Source: DATCDR01 sp036510575 (GTDB lineage: Bacteria; Actinomycetota; Acidimicrobiia; Acidimicrobiales; Bog-793). From it: a DNA stretch of 43,149 bases. The first letter of the stretch is position 1; each line of letters starts with the position of its first letter. The stretch covers positions 1-43,149 of the forward strand of contig DATCDR010000186.1 in the NCBI GenBank assembly GCA_036510575.1. The letters are read 5' to 3'. A program made the position numbers and the translations under genes. The notes under the pieces are model-generated. The model was not told where the DNA came from. It did not search any database and saw nothing but the letters and a program-made list of their open reading frames with translations. Shown here piece by piece: positions 8,438 through 20,853 of this stretch.

Positions 8438-9270
8438 GGCGTCCAGCCTTCGCGCATGACCGCGCGTACTTCGTTCTCGATCTCGTGGAAGGCCATCGTC
8501 GTCTCGACAAGCGCTGCGCGCGGCCGCACGAGCGGGACGGTGACCTCACCGATCACCCTCCCTGGTGAGGAGGAGAGAACGACGACCTCGTCGGCGAGAT
8601 GAACCGCCTCCGCGATCGAGTGCGTGACGAACAACACGGTCTGTCCCTGGTCGTCGAAGAGGCGGAGCAACTCGAGCCGGAGCTGCTCTCTCGTCAGCTC
8701 ATCGAGAGCCGAGAACGGTTCGTCCATGAGCAAGACCTCAGGTCTAAAGACCAGCGCGCGAGCTATCGCGACCCGCTGCTGCATGCCGCCGGAGAGCTCT
8801 GCGGGAAAGCGCGCACCTTGGCTCCCAAGTCCGACGGCGTTGAGCATCGCGCCGACGCGACGCTTTGTCGTGGTCGAGCCGTCTGAATCATTTGGTCCGT
8901 GTGCACGGTTGACCTCGAATGGCAGCGCGACGTTCTCGGCGACGGTGCGCCACGGCAGCAAGGCAGGCGTCTGTGGCACGTAACCGATGTGCTTGTTCTC
9001 CCTCGCGTCCTCGACCGACTCGCCGAAGATCGCCACGCTTCCGGCATCCGCGTGGACCAGTCCGGCGACGATGCGCAACAGGGTCGATTTTCCTGAGCCG
9101 CTCGGGCCGACGATGGCGACGAAGCGCCCCCGCTCGACTCGGATGGAGACGTCGTCGAGGGCGTGCACCTGCGCATCAGACGGTCCGAAGCGCTTGGCCA
9201 GGTGCTCAATGACGAGACCGTCGGTGAGGCCGCGGTCACCCGCGCCCAGGTCGGGTCCGATCGTCACCAC
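8434..9270 (-). CDS. ABC transporter ATP-binding protein, SsuB/TauB type
   Basis: ATPase that powers the adjacent importer. The 278-residue product has Walker A GPSGSGKST (55-63), Q-loop Gln100, signature LSGGMQQR (159-166), Walker B VLLMDEP (179-185), D-loop SALD (187-190) and the H-loop His217, all intact. An extended, poorly conserved loop (residues about 121-138, rich in Asn, Asp, Ser and Thr) precedes the helical domain. The start is the first of two consecutive GTG codons, 35 bases after the terminator that closes the rpoBC transcript; the second GTG is an alternative. The gene is first in the transporter set. Confidence 0.92.
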   Translation of the reverse strand: MVTIGPDLGAGDRGLTDGLVIEHLAKRFGPSDAQVHALDDVSIRVERGRFVAIVGPSGSGKSTLLRIVAGLVHADAGSVAIFGESVEDARENKHIGYVPQTPALLPWRTVAENVALPFEVNRAHGPNDSDGSTTTKRRVGAMLNAVGLGSQGARFPAELSGGMQQRVAIARALVFRPEVLLMDEPFSALDELTREQLRLELLRLFDDQGQTVLFVTHSIAEAVHLADEVVVLSSSPGRVIGEVTVPLVRPRAALVETTMAFHEIENEVRAVMREGWTP

Positions 9271-9304
9271 CCGGGCCTCATCTTTCTCACGCTATGGGAA
9301 AAGT

Positions 9305-9342
9305 AAGAAGCAGCCCCGGACCAAGGCCCGGGGCTGCTTCTT
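9305..9342 (-). terminator. Strong intrinsic terminator after rpoC
   Basis: A perfect 15-bp stem (arms 9305-9319 and 9328-9342, AAGAAGCAGCCCCGG and its complement) with an 8-base loop lies 33 bases past the rpoC stop. On the minus strand it is followed by ACTTTTCC, a U-rich tail in the rpoC direction. It cleanly separates the RNA polymerase operon from the transporter genes. Confidence 0.88.
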
Positions 9343-9375
9343 GTAGTACGTCCGTCGCGAACGCCTGCGTGTTGA

Positions 9376-13449
<4,074 letters not shown>

Positions 13450-16400
13450 TTAGAAGCTCCTCTCAGCGGCACGGCGAGCGTCCTCTTCGTCAGAGCCGCG
13501 CTCTGGACGAGAGATGTCGATTCCAAGCTCCTCAGATGCGCGGTAGACGTCCTCGTCGAGGTCTCGCATCTCGATCTCCTCGCCGGAAAGGCCGAGGACT
13601 TCGATGTCGAGACAGAGGGACTGCATCTCCTTGATGAGTACCTTGAAGCTCTCTGGAATACCTGGTTCTGGAATGTTTTCGCCCTTCACGATCGCCTCGT
13701 AGACCTTGACTCGGCCGAGCACGTCGTCGGATTTGATGGTGAGCAACTCCTGGAGGGCGTAGGCGGCTCCGTATGCCTCGAGTGCCCAGACCTCCATCTC
13801 ACCAAAGCGCTGCCCACCGAACTGCGCCTTGCCACCGAGCGGCTGCTGGGTGATCATCGAGTACGGGCCCGTTGAGCGAGCGTGGATCTTGTCGTCGACA
13901 AGGTGTGCGAGCTTCAAGATGTACATGTAGCCGACACCGATCGTGTTGTCGTACGGCTCGCCAGTTCGCCCGTTGTAGAGCGTCACCTTGCCGTCTGAGC
14001 CGACGAGGCGATCCTCGCCGGTGGCGGTGTCGGAGCGAAGGTTCTCGAAGATCGTCTGCATCGTCGGGTGACGACCAGCCTGGTCTTCCTCGTCCCAGTG
14101 CGCACCGTCGAAGACGGGCGTCGACACCCAGACCGCCGGGTCCGTACGAGGCCGGGTCTTGGTCTCGGTTCCACGGACCTGCGGTGCGTCGGTAGTCGAG
14201 TTGCCTGCGTTCTCCCAGCCCCAACGAGCCGCGTAGCCGAGGTGCGACTCGAGCACCTGGCCCACGTTCATCCGGGACGGGACGCCGAGCGGGTTCAAGA
14301 TGATGTCGACCGGCGAACCGTCCGCGAGGAACGGCATGTCCTCGATGGGGAGGATCCGGGAAACGACACCCTTGTTGCCGTGGCGCCCTGCGAGCTTGTC
14401 GCCTTCGGAGATCTTGCGCTTTTGCGCTACGTAGACACGAACCAGCTGGTTGACACCTGGCGGTAGCTCGTGGGTGTCGTCGCGGGTGAAGACGCGTACG
14501 TCGATGACCTTGCCGGTCTCGCCGTGTGGCACCTTCAGACTGGTGTCACGAACGTCGCGGGCCTTCTCACCGAAGATGGCGCGCAGCAGCCGCTCTTCTG
14601 GGGTCAGCTCGGTCTCACCTTTCGGGGTCACCTTGCCGACGAGAACATCGCCCGGCTCTACTTCGGCGCCGACGCGAATGATGCCGCGCTCGTCGAGGTC
14701 GCCCAGGATCTCGTCGGAGAGGTTCGGGATGTCCCGGGTGATCTCCTCAGCGCCGAGCTTGGTGTCTCGGGCATCGACCTCGTGCTCTTCGATATGGATC
14801 GACGTCAACACGTCGTCTCGAACAAGTCGCTCGGAGAGGATGATCGCGTCTTCGTAGTTGTAGCCCTCCCACGGCATGAACGCGACAAGCAGGTTCTTGC
14901 CGAGCGCCAGCTCACCGTTGTGCGTCGAGGGGCCGTCGACCATCACATCGCCCGTTCGAACGATCTCGCCCTCGTCGACCAGGATCTTCTGGTTGATCGA
15001 GGTGTTCTGGTTCGAACGACGGAACTTCCAGAGCGGGTAGATCTTCCTGCCGAGCTCGCGGCCGAAGTGGTCCTTTTGGCCTTCCTTGTACTCGACGATG
15101 ATCATCTCGCCAGACACTTCAGCGACGCGCCCGTCGCCTTCGGCGACGATCACCTCACCGGCGTCTTGCGCGGCACGTGCCTCGACGCCGGTGCCGATGT
15201 AGGGAGCCTCAGGCACGAGCAGCGGGACTGCCTGCTTTTGCATGTTCGCACCCATGAGCGCTCGGTTGGCGTCGTCGTGCTCGACGAATGGAATAAGCGC
15301 CGTGGAGATCGAGACGATCTGCTTCGGCGAGACGTCCATCAAGTCGACCTCAATCGGAGGAACGAAGTCGACCTCACTGGTCGCGCCATATGACGTCGTC
15401 GTCGCGCCAACTCGAACGCCCGCACCTTGTGGCCCGCGACGGACGAGCACGCGGTCACCGACGAAGTGGCCGCGGTCATCAAGGGTCGCCGAAGCCTGCG
15501 CGATGACGTACTCCTCCTCCTCGTCAGCGGCGAGGTAGACGATCTCTGCCGTCACTGTGCCATCGACGACCTTGCGGTAGGGGGTCTCGATGAAGCCATG
15601 GTCGTTCACGCGGGCGTAGCTCGCGAGGTGACCGATCAGGCCGATGTTCGGACCCTCGGGTGTCTCGATCGGGCACATCCGGCCATAGTGGGACGTGTGC
15701 ACGTCTCGGACCTCGAACCCGGCGCGCTCACGAGAGAGACCGCCTGGTCCAAGAGCCGATAGACGGCGCTTGTGCGCGAGTGCCGAGAGCGGGTTGTGCT
15801 GGTCCATGAACTGCGACAGCTGGGAGGTTCCGAAGAACTCCTTGATCGCCGCGACAACGGGACGAATGTTGATCAACGTCTGTGGCGTGATCGCCTCGAT
15901 GTCCTGGGTGGTCATGCGCTCACGGACGACGCGCTCCATGCGGGAGAGCCCGATACGGACCTGATTCTGGATCAGCTCGCCCACCGAACGGATCCGGCGG
16001 TTCGCGAAGTGATCCTGATCGTCGAGGCGGTAGCCGGGCTCGCCGTTGGCGAGGTGCAACATGTAGGAGGCAGAAGCCAAGATCTCCGCAGGAGAGAGCA
16101 CGCCTGAATCGTCGGCCGGGTGCTCAAGGTCCATGCCCAAGATCCCCGAGATCTTGTCGATCTCTGGGCCGAGCTTGCGGGACAACTTGTAGCGACCAAC
16201 TCGCGTGAGGTCGTAGCGGCGCGGGTTGAAGAAGGCGTTCTCGAAGTAGGCGCGGGCGGCCTCGGCCGAGAGCGGCTCTCCTGGGCGGGCTCGCTTGTAG
16301 ATCTCGAGCAGCGCCTCTTCCCGGGTGTTGACGAGATCGCGCTCCTTGTCCCACTGTCCGGTAAGGAAGTCGAAGTGGCGCACAAAACGGTCGAGGTAGC

Positions 16401-17022
16401 CCTCGTCCTCGAATCCAAGCGCCTTCAATACAACGAAGAGCGACAGCCGGCGCTTGCGGGCGACTCTCGTACCTGCCGTGATGTCGCGGTTCGGCTTGGC
16501 CTCGACGTCGAACTCGATCCACTCACCGCGGTAGGGGTGAATGGTTCCGGTCACGATGGTCTTCGCGTCACGGCCTGGCTGGAAGATCACGCCGGGCGAA
16601 CGCACGAGCTGCGAGACGACGACGCGCTCGGTGCCGTTGATGACGAACGTGCCCTTCTCCGTCATCATCGGGAAGTCCCCCATGAACACCGTCTGCTCTT
16701 TGATCTCGCCAGTGATGGCGTTCATGAAGCGTGCGCGCACAAAGATCGGCGCGGCATAGGTCATGTCCTTGGCCTTGCACTCCTCGATCGTGAACTTGGG
16801 AGGTGGCCGAAGATCTGGGTCATCCGGGTCGAACTCGAGCTCGAGGCGGAGCTGACCGGTGAAGTCCTCAATCGGACTGATGTCGGCAAAGGTCTCAGCA
16901 AGACCTTGGTTCAGGAACCAGTTGAAAGAGTCCTGCTGAACTGACACAAGGTCAGGCAGCGGCAACACCTCATCAAGGTTGGCAAAAGAAAAACGATCGG
17001 GCGTACGGGAACGAGCCGGCAA
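13450..17022 (-). CDS. rpoB: RNA polymerase beta subunit
   Basis: Second-largest polymerase subunit and target of rifampicin. With a TTG start at 17022 the product has 1190 residues and begins MPARSRTPDRFSFANL, matching actinobacterial RpoB. A GAGGAG ribosome-binding site sits 7 bases upstream (17030-17035). A further upstream TTG at 17070 would add 16 residues unlike RpoB and lacks such a site. The rifampicin region (about 398-430) reads GTSQLSQFMDQHNPLS then ALAHKRRLSALG. His409 stands at the position of E. coli Asn518 and Ala416 at Thr525, while the major resistance sites Asp407, His417 and Ser422 are the sensitive residues. It follows rplL after 231 bases with several hairpins. Confidence 0.98.
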   Translation of the reverse strand: MPARSRTPDRFSFANLDEVLPLPDLVSVQQDSFNWFLNQGLAETFADISPIEDFTGQLRLELEFDPDDPDLRPPPKFTIEECKAKDMTYAAPIFVRARFMNAITGEIKEQTVFMGDFPMMTEKGTFVINGTERVVVSQLVRSPGVIFQPGRDAKTIVTGTIHPYRGEWIEFDVEAKPNRDITAGTRVARKRRLSLFVVLKALGFEDEGYLDRFVRHFDFLTGQWDKERDLVNTREEALLEIYKRARPGEPLSAEAARAYFENAFFNPRRYDLTRVGRYKLSRKLGPEIDKISGILGMDLEHPADDSGVLSPAEILASASYMLHLANGEPGYRLDDQDHFANRRIRSVGELIQNQVRIGLSRMERVVRERMTTQDIEAITPQTLINIRPVVAAIKEFFGTSQLSQFMDQHNPLSALAHKRRLSALGPGGLSRERAGFEVRDVHTSHYGRMCPIETPEGPNIGLIGHLASYARVNDHGFIETPYRKVVDGTVTAEIVYLAADEEEEYVIAQASATLDDRGHFVGDRVLVRRGPQGAGVRVGATTTSYGATSEVDFVPPIEVDLMDVSPKQIVSISTALIPFVEHDDANRALMGANMQKQAVPLLVPEAPYIGTGVEARAAQDAGEVIVAEGDGRVAEVSGEMIIVEYKEGQKDHFGRELGRKIYPLWKFRRSNQNTSINQKILVDEGEIVRTGDVMVDGPSTHNGELALGKNLLVAFMPWEGYNYEDAIILSERLVRDDVLTSIHIEEHEVDARDTKLGAEEITRDIPNLSDEILGDLDERGIIRVGAEVEPGDVLVGKVTPKGETELTPEERLLRAIFGEKARDVRDTSLKVPHGETGKVIDVRVFTRDDTHELPPGVNQLVRVYVAQKRKISEGDKLAGRHGNKGVVSRILPIEDMPFLADGSPVDIILNPLGVPSRMNVGQVLESHLGYAARWGWENAGNSTTDAPQVRGTETKTRPRTDPAVWVSTPVFDGAHWDEEDQAGRHPTMQTIFENLRSDTATGEDRLVGSDGKVTLYNGRTGEPYDNTIGVGYMYILKLAHLVDDKIHARSTGPYSMITQQPLGGKAQFGGQRFGEMEVWALEAYGAAYALQELLTIKSDDVLGRVKVYEAIVKGENIPEPGIPESFKVLIKEMQSLCLDIEVLGLSGEEIEMRDLDEDVYRASEELGIDISRPERGSDEEDARRAAERSF

Positions 17023-17029
17023 AGGTCTA

Positions 17030-17035
17030 CTCCTC
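17030..17035 (-). promoter_or_regulatory. Ribosome-binding site fixing the rpoB TTG start
   Basis: GAGGAG on the minus strand, 7 bases before the TTG codon at 17022-17020. No comparable site precedes the upstream in-frame TTG at 17070, so this decides the start. Confidence 0.75.
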
Positions 17036-17145
17036 GCGGATGGAGGTGGACGACGAGCTAAAAACTGCAAGAACTGCGCGCGAGGTCAGAGACAAGACGT
17101 TCCAGGCGCGCGACGGATGAACACAGCAACAGATAAGCATAGCGC

Positions 17146-17248
17146 CCCGCGTCGGGGACAGCGATACCTAAACCGCCAGACGACGGAGTTTCCGTCGCCC
17201 GCCGGGCGGAGCCGAAATTCTACCTCGGCCGGCGCAACGCGCCGACCG
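17146..17248 (-). promoter_or_regulatory. rplL-rpoB intercistronic hairpins (attenuator or processing region)
   Basis: Three stems lie in the 231-base gap. The first starts 5 bases past the rplL stop: 17226-17248 has a 10-bp GC-rich stem with a 3-base loop. Its single non-Watson-Crick pair is U-G in the minus-strand RNA but C-A on the other strand, as expected for a functional minus-strand RNA. Then come 17181-17197 (perfect 7-bp stem CGACGGA/TCCGTCG) and 17146-17158 (5-bp CCCCG/CGGGG). None has a U-run. In E. coli the same gap holds a partial terminator and an RNase III site; an analogous role is inferred here. Confidence 0.55.
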
Positions 17249-17253
17249 GAGGA

Positions 17254-17640
17254 CTACTTGAGCTCGACGGAAGCTCCAGCGGTCTCGAGTTGCGCCTTGG
17301 CCTTCTCGGCGTCTTCCTTGGAGACCTTCTCAAGCACGGCCTTCGGCGCCGCGTCGACGAGATCCTTCGCCTCCTTTAGACCAAGGCTCGTAAGCGTGCG
17401 CACCTCCTTGATGACCTGGATCTTCTTGTCACCAGCGGCGGTAAGGATGACGTCGAACTCATCCTGCTCCTCCACCACGGCCTCGGCCCCAGCGCCGCCG
17501 CCTGCTGCCGGAGCGGCCGCGACCGCTACCGGCGCGGCTGCAGTTACGCCGAATCGGTCCTCAAACTCCTTCAAAAGCTCTGACAGCTCGAGAACTGTCA
17601 TCGCCGCGATTCCGTCAAGAATCTCTTCCTTCGTCGCCAT
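17254..17640 (-). CDS. rplL: 50S ribosomal protein L7/L12
   Basis: Acidic stalk protein that recruits translational GTPases and is present as several dimers bound to L10. The 128-residue product has the three expected parts. These are an N-terminal dimerisation helix region (LDGIAAMTVLELSELLKEFEDRF), an Ala/Gly/Pro-rich hinge (about 34-55) and the C-terminal factor-binding domain (from EFDVILTAAGDKKIQVIKEVR to the end). Length and sequence are normal. It lies 61 bases after rplJ and precedes rpoB across a hairpin-rich gap. Confidence 0.98.
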   Translation of the reverse strand: MATKEEILDGIAAMTVLELSELLKEFEDRFGVTAAAPVAVAAAPAAGGGAGAEAVVEEQDEFDVILTAAGDKKIQVIKEVRTLTSLGLKEAKDLVDAAPKAVLEKVSKEDAEKAKAQLETAGASVELK

Positions 17641-17701
17641 TTCGGTATTTCCTTTCGTTGCGTCTTCGATCTAGGGGTAGTTCGACCTTCGGGATGACTT
17701 C

Positions 17702-18625
17702 TCAGTCGGTGCTGGCCTCGTCGCCTTCGGCGGCCGTCGGTGTCGACTCTGCTTCGGCGATCTCAGTCGGCGCTGCTTCCGCCTCTGGCGCGGTTTCTGT
17801 CTCGGCGGTTGCATCATCCGCCGGTGCAGTGGACGCGGCGGGTGCTTCGTCCTCGACTGCCGCTGCTTCTTCTGCCGGAGCTGCTTCTTCTGCCGGAGCT
17901 ACCTCGACTGCCGCCTCGGCTGCTTCGACGGGCGCCGCATCGTCTGCTGGCGCCGCTTCTGATTCGAGCGCTAGCGCTTCGGTCGCCTCGACCGGCGCCG
18001 AATCTTCTGCCGGAGCTACATCGGTCACTGCCTCGTCGGCTGGCTGGGTGGTTTCGACAGCTGCCGCAGGAGCCTCTTCTGCCGGCTCGGTCTTTCGGCG
18101 CTCATCAATCAATGCGCTCAATCCATAGGCAAGCTTGGCCGGCACCGCCTGAAGAAGGGAGGCGAACTGCTGCATCGGAGCTGCGAACATCCCGGCAAGC
18201 TGGGCGAGCAACGTGTCACGGGTCGGTAGCTCGGCGAGCGCCGCCGCACCCCGGGCGTCGAGCATGCTCGTCCCGAGGAGACCACCCTTCACCACGAGGT
18301 TCGGATTGGTCCGGGCGAAGTCGCGGAGCACCTTTGCGACCTGCGCGACGTCGCCGTCGACGAACGCGATCGCGGTGGGCCCGGTGAGCATCGCGTCCAG
18401 CTCAGCGAGACCGAGATCAGCTGAGGCCAGCCGAACGAGCGTGTTCTTGTAGACCTTGTACTCGCCGCCGACCTTGGTCAAGGCCCGTCGGAGCTCGGTC
18501 ATGTCCGAGACGGCAAGGCCACGGTACTCCGTGAGGATCGCCGCGGCGGCAGTACTCAGCCGGTCTCGGACCTCATCTACGACGGCGATCTTGGCCGGCC
18601 GTGGCTCTCGAGCAGTGGTCTCCAT
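17702..18625 (-). CDS. rplJ: 50S ribosomal protein L10 with long acidic Ala/Glu/Pro tail
   Basis: L10 anchors the L7/L12 stalk to 23S rRNA. Residues 1 to about 177 form a complete L10, including the rRNA-binding domain (ILTEYRGLAVSDMTELRRAL, YKVYKNTLVRLA) and the C-terminal helix region (LLQAVPAKLAYGLSALIDERRK) that carries L7/L12. From about residue 178 to 307 the protein continues with some 130 residues almost entirely Ala, Glu, Pro, Asp, Thr, Val and Ser, without a single Lys or Arg. This nearly doubles the usual 165-180-residue length. The tail contains an exact 18-base tandem duplication. The ATG at 18625 has GAGGAG 8 bases upstream and gives METTAREPRPAKIAVVDEV; a longer in-frame reading of 20 codons runs into the leader. 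Its function is unknown; it could resemble a flexible stalk hinge. Confidence 0.95.
   Translation of the reverse strand: METTAREPRPAKIAVVDEVRDRLSTAAAAILTEYRGLAVSDMTELRRALTKVGGEYKVYKNTLVRLASADLGLAELDAMLTGPTAIAFVDGDVAQVAKVLRDFARTNPNLVVKGGLLGTSMLDARGAAALAELPTRDTLLAQLAGMFAAPMQQFASLLQAVPAKLAYGLSALIDERRKTEPAEEAPAAAVETTQPADEAVTDVAPAEDSAPVEATEALALESEAAPADDAAPVEAAEAAVEVAPAEEAAPAEEAAAVEDEAPAASTAPADDATAETETAPEAEAAPTEIAEAESTPTAAEGDEASTD
17863..17898. repeat. 18-base tandem duplication in the L10 tail
   Basis: CTGCTTCTTCTGCCGGAG occurs twice head-to-tail (17863-17880 and 17881-17898), encoding a repeated PAEEAA unit. Less exact copies of the same unit occur nearby, suggesting that the tail grew by slippage. 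Confidence 0.85.
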
Positions 18626-18639
18626 TTGTAACTCTCCTC

Positions 18640-18789
18640 GGTGGTCAAGCCACCGGCATGGCGACGTCCGAGAAGAGAAGCACAACCTCGCTTCGCCTCG
18701 TCGGGCGGGCGTATGCCCATTCAGCGCCGGAGCGCACCAGATTTCTTCGGCTTTGCAGTTCTACAGGTCTGCGGCGACCAGTGGTCGCC
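18640..18789 (-). ncRNA. Probable L10 leader (rplJ 5' regulatory RNA)
   Basis: The 205 bases between rplA and rplJ contain two clear stems on the minus strand. GGCGACC-ACT-GGTCGCC at 18773-18789 is followed directly by GCAGACC, a motif position resembling bacterial L10 leaders. GGTGG-CTTGA-CCACC at 18640-18654 lies just before the GAGGAG ribosome-binding site. In bacteria, L10 (with L12) binds its own leader to repress rplJL. I call it from position and structure; a covariance-model search was not possible. Confidence 0.5.
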
Positions 18790-18830
18790 TGGGTGCAGGA
18801 TAGCGCGTCGCTACCTGGCGATATTCCAGG

Positions 18831-19556
18831 TCAGGCCGAAAGCGCCATGTCCTCGTCGGTGATGCGGATCCGGTTCGTGTCGATTCGGATCCCGGGGCCC
18901 ATGGTCGAGGTCAGCGTGACGGAGCGGATGTACCGCCCCTTGGCGGCCGCCGGCTTCGCCCGCTGGATCTCTTCGAGCACGGCACGCACGTTCTCCAAAA
19001 GCTTCGAGGGCTCGAACGACGCCTTGCCGACGCGCACATGGACGTTCCCGACCCGGTCGGTGCGGTACTCGACGCGTCCTGCGCGAAAGTCCCCGACCAC
19101 CTTGGCCACGTCGGTGGTCACCGTGCCAGTGCGCGGGTTCGGCATCAGGCCTCGAGGCCCGAGCACCCGCCCGAGACGGCCGACCTGCGCCATCAGATCC
19201 GGTGTGGCGACGGCTACGTCGAAATCGAGGAAGCCCTCGTTCTCGATCCTGGCGATCAGGTCGTCGGCGCCGACGACGTCGGCTCCCGCCGCCCTAGCCG
19301 CCGCAGCGCTCTCCCCTGCCGCGAACACCGCCACGCGGACTTCCCGCCCGGTGCCTGCCGGCAACGACAGCGAACCGCGGACGATCTGGTCCGCACGGCG
19401 GGGGTCTACGCCTAGACGGACGGCGAGCTCGATCGTCTCGTCGAACTTCGCCGTCGCCATGCTCTTGACGAGCACTACGGCCTCGACGGGAGCGTGCAGC
19501 TGCTCCCGGTCGAAGCTCTTCATCATGTCTTCGTACCGCTTACCCTTCGGCGCCAT
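18831..19556 (-). CDS. rplA: 50S ribosomal protein L1
   Basis: Forms the mobile L1 stalk at the ribosomal E site. The 241-residue product is of normal length. It has the family segments FDETIELAVRLGVDPRRADQIVRG, the nucleic-acid-binding VGRLGRVLGPRGLMPNPRTGTVT and the C-terminal YIRSVTLTSTMGPGIRID. It follows rplK after 46 bases. The normal context is rplK-rplA, in which L1 often represses its own operon by binding the leader. Confidence 0.98.
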   Translation of the reverse strand: MAPKGKRYEDMMKSFDREQLHAPVEAVVLVKSMATAKFDETIELAVRLGVDPRRADQIVRGSLSLPAGTGREVRVAVFAAGESAAAARAAGADVVGADDLIARIENEGFLDFDVAVATPDLMAQVGRLGRVLGPRGLMPNPRTGTVTTDVAKVVGDFRAGRVEYRTDRVGNVHVRVGKASFEPSKLLENVRAVLEEIQRAKPAAAKGRYIRSVTLTSTMGPGIRIDTNRIRITDEDMALSA

Positions 19557-19602
19557 CTGCGCGTCCTTCCTAACTTCTTTCGAAAATACGAGTCCGTCGC
19601 GC

Positions 19603-20031
19603 TCAGCGCGCGACGGAGATGCCCATCGACCGTGCGGTGCCCTCGACCTGGAGCTTGGCCGCCTCGAGGTCGTTTGCGTTCAAGTCCGGCATCTTCACCT
19701 TGGCGATCTCTTCGAGCTGGCCGACCGTGATCGTGCCGGCGTCGGTTCGGCCCGGGGTAACGCTGCCCTTGTCGAGCCCTGCTGCCTCACGGATAAGGAC
19801 AGTGGTCGGCGGGGTCTTCAAGATGAAGGTGAACGTGCGGTCCTCAAAGATCGTGATCTCGACCGGGATGACCGTTCCGCGCTGGCTCTCGGTCGCGGCG
19901 TTGTACTGCTTTACGAACTCCATCGTCTGAATGCCGTGCGGTCCAAGCGCCGTGCCGACCGGCGGCGCTGGCGTTGCCGCTCCAGCTGGGAGCTGGATCT
20001 TGACAACGGCGGTTACTCGTCTGCGTGCCAT
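19603..20031 (-). CDS. rplK: 50S ribosomal protein L11
   Basis: Part of the GTPase-associated centre and target region of thiostrepton-type thiopeptides. The 142-residue product has the N-terminal LPAGAATPAPPVGTALGPHG segment with its proline motif and the C-terminal rRNA-binding domain (KGSVTPGRTDAGTITVGQLEEIAKVKMPDLNANDLEAAKLQVEGTARSMGI). Length and sequence are normal. It lies 52 bases after nusG. Confidence 0.98.
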   Translation of the reverse strand: MARRRVTAVVKIQLPAGAATPAPPVGTALGPHGIQTMEFVKQYNAATESQRGTVIPVEITIFEDRTFTFILKTPPTTVLIREAAGLDKGSVTPGRTDAGTITVGQLEEIAKVKMPDLNANDLEAAKLQVEGTARSMGISVAR

Positions 20032-20083
20032 GGTGTTTAGTAAACCTTCCCTGGCCGGCTCCGCCGACCTAGATCATTTCGAC

Positions 20084-20764
20084 TTAGAGCTTTGCGACCT
20101 GGCTGAACTCGAGCTCGACCGGTGTCTCCCGGCCGAAGATGTTCACGAGCACCTTCAGCTTCAGCTGGTCCTCGTTGATCTCGGAGACCTCACCGGTGAA
20201 GTCCGCGAACGGGCCTTCCTTCACCCGGACGGTCTCGCCGATCTCGTGTTCGAGGCGGGGCCGACGCTGCTTGGTGGCACCGCCGCCGACGGTGTCGCTG
20301 CTGACCTGGAGGATGCTCTCCACTTCGGCACGGCTGAGCGGGGTCGGCTTCGTGCCAGGACCTACGAATCCGGTGACGCCTGGAGTCTGACGAACGACTG
20401 ACCAGGCATCATCGTCGAGGTCCGCGCGGCAGAGCAGGTAGCCGGGGAAGACCTTCTTCTGGACGGTGACCTTCTTGCCGCCTTTGTACTCGACGACGTC
20501 CTCGAGCGGGATGACTACCTCGAAGATCCGGTCCTCCATGTTCATCGAGGCCATCCGGCTCTCGAGGTTCGACTTCACCTTGTTCTCGTAGCCGGCGTAG
20601 CTGTGCACGACATACCAGGCACCCGGACGGTCATACGGGCTAGGAACGCTAACCACCTCGTCGCCGTCGCCGTCGAGCAACTCCGCGAGTGCGTCCTCGT
20701 CGATGGCGACGTCATCGGTCACGACGTCTGACTCATTCATCTCTGTACCGCTGTCGTTGGTCAT
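20084..20764 (-). CDS. nusG: Transcription termination/antitermination factor NusG
   Basis: Polymerase-associated factor that modulates pausing, Rho action and coupling to the ribosome through S10. The 226-residue product begins with an acidic, probably disordered extension of about 45 residues, common in actinobacterial NusG. It continues with the NGN domain (from AWYVVHSYAGYENKV through the conserved PGYLLCRADLDDDAW and TPGVTGFVG) and ends with the KOW domain (ETVRVKEGPFADFTGEVSEINEDQLKLKVLVNIFGRETPVELEFSQVAKL). It lies 89 bases after secE, the usual pairing. Confidence 0.97.
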   Translation of the reverse strand: MTNDSGTEMNESDVVTDDVAIDEDALAELLDGDGDEVVSVPSPYDRPGAWYVVHSYAGYENKVKSNLESRMASMNMEDRIFEVVIPLEDVVEYKGGKKVTVQKKVFPGYLLCRADLDDDAWSVVRQTPGVTGFVGPGTKPTPLSRAEVESILQVSSDTVGGGATKQRRPRLEHEIGETVRVKEGPFADFTGEVSEINEDQLKLKVLVNIFGRETPVELEFSQVAKL

Positions 20765-20853
20765 CTCTCATCTACCTTCATGAAACCGGTCGGCGCCTGC
20801 GCGCGCTTCGTCGCACCTTCGTTGTCGCTCCCACGCTTCTGACGGGGCGCAGC

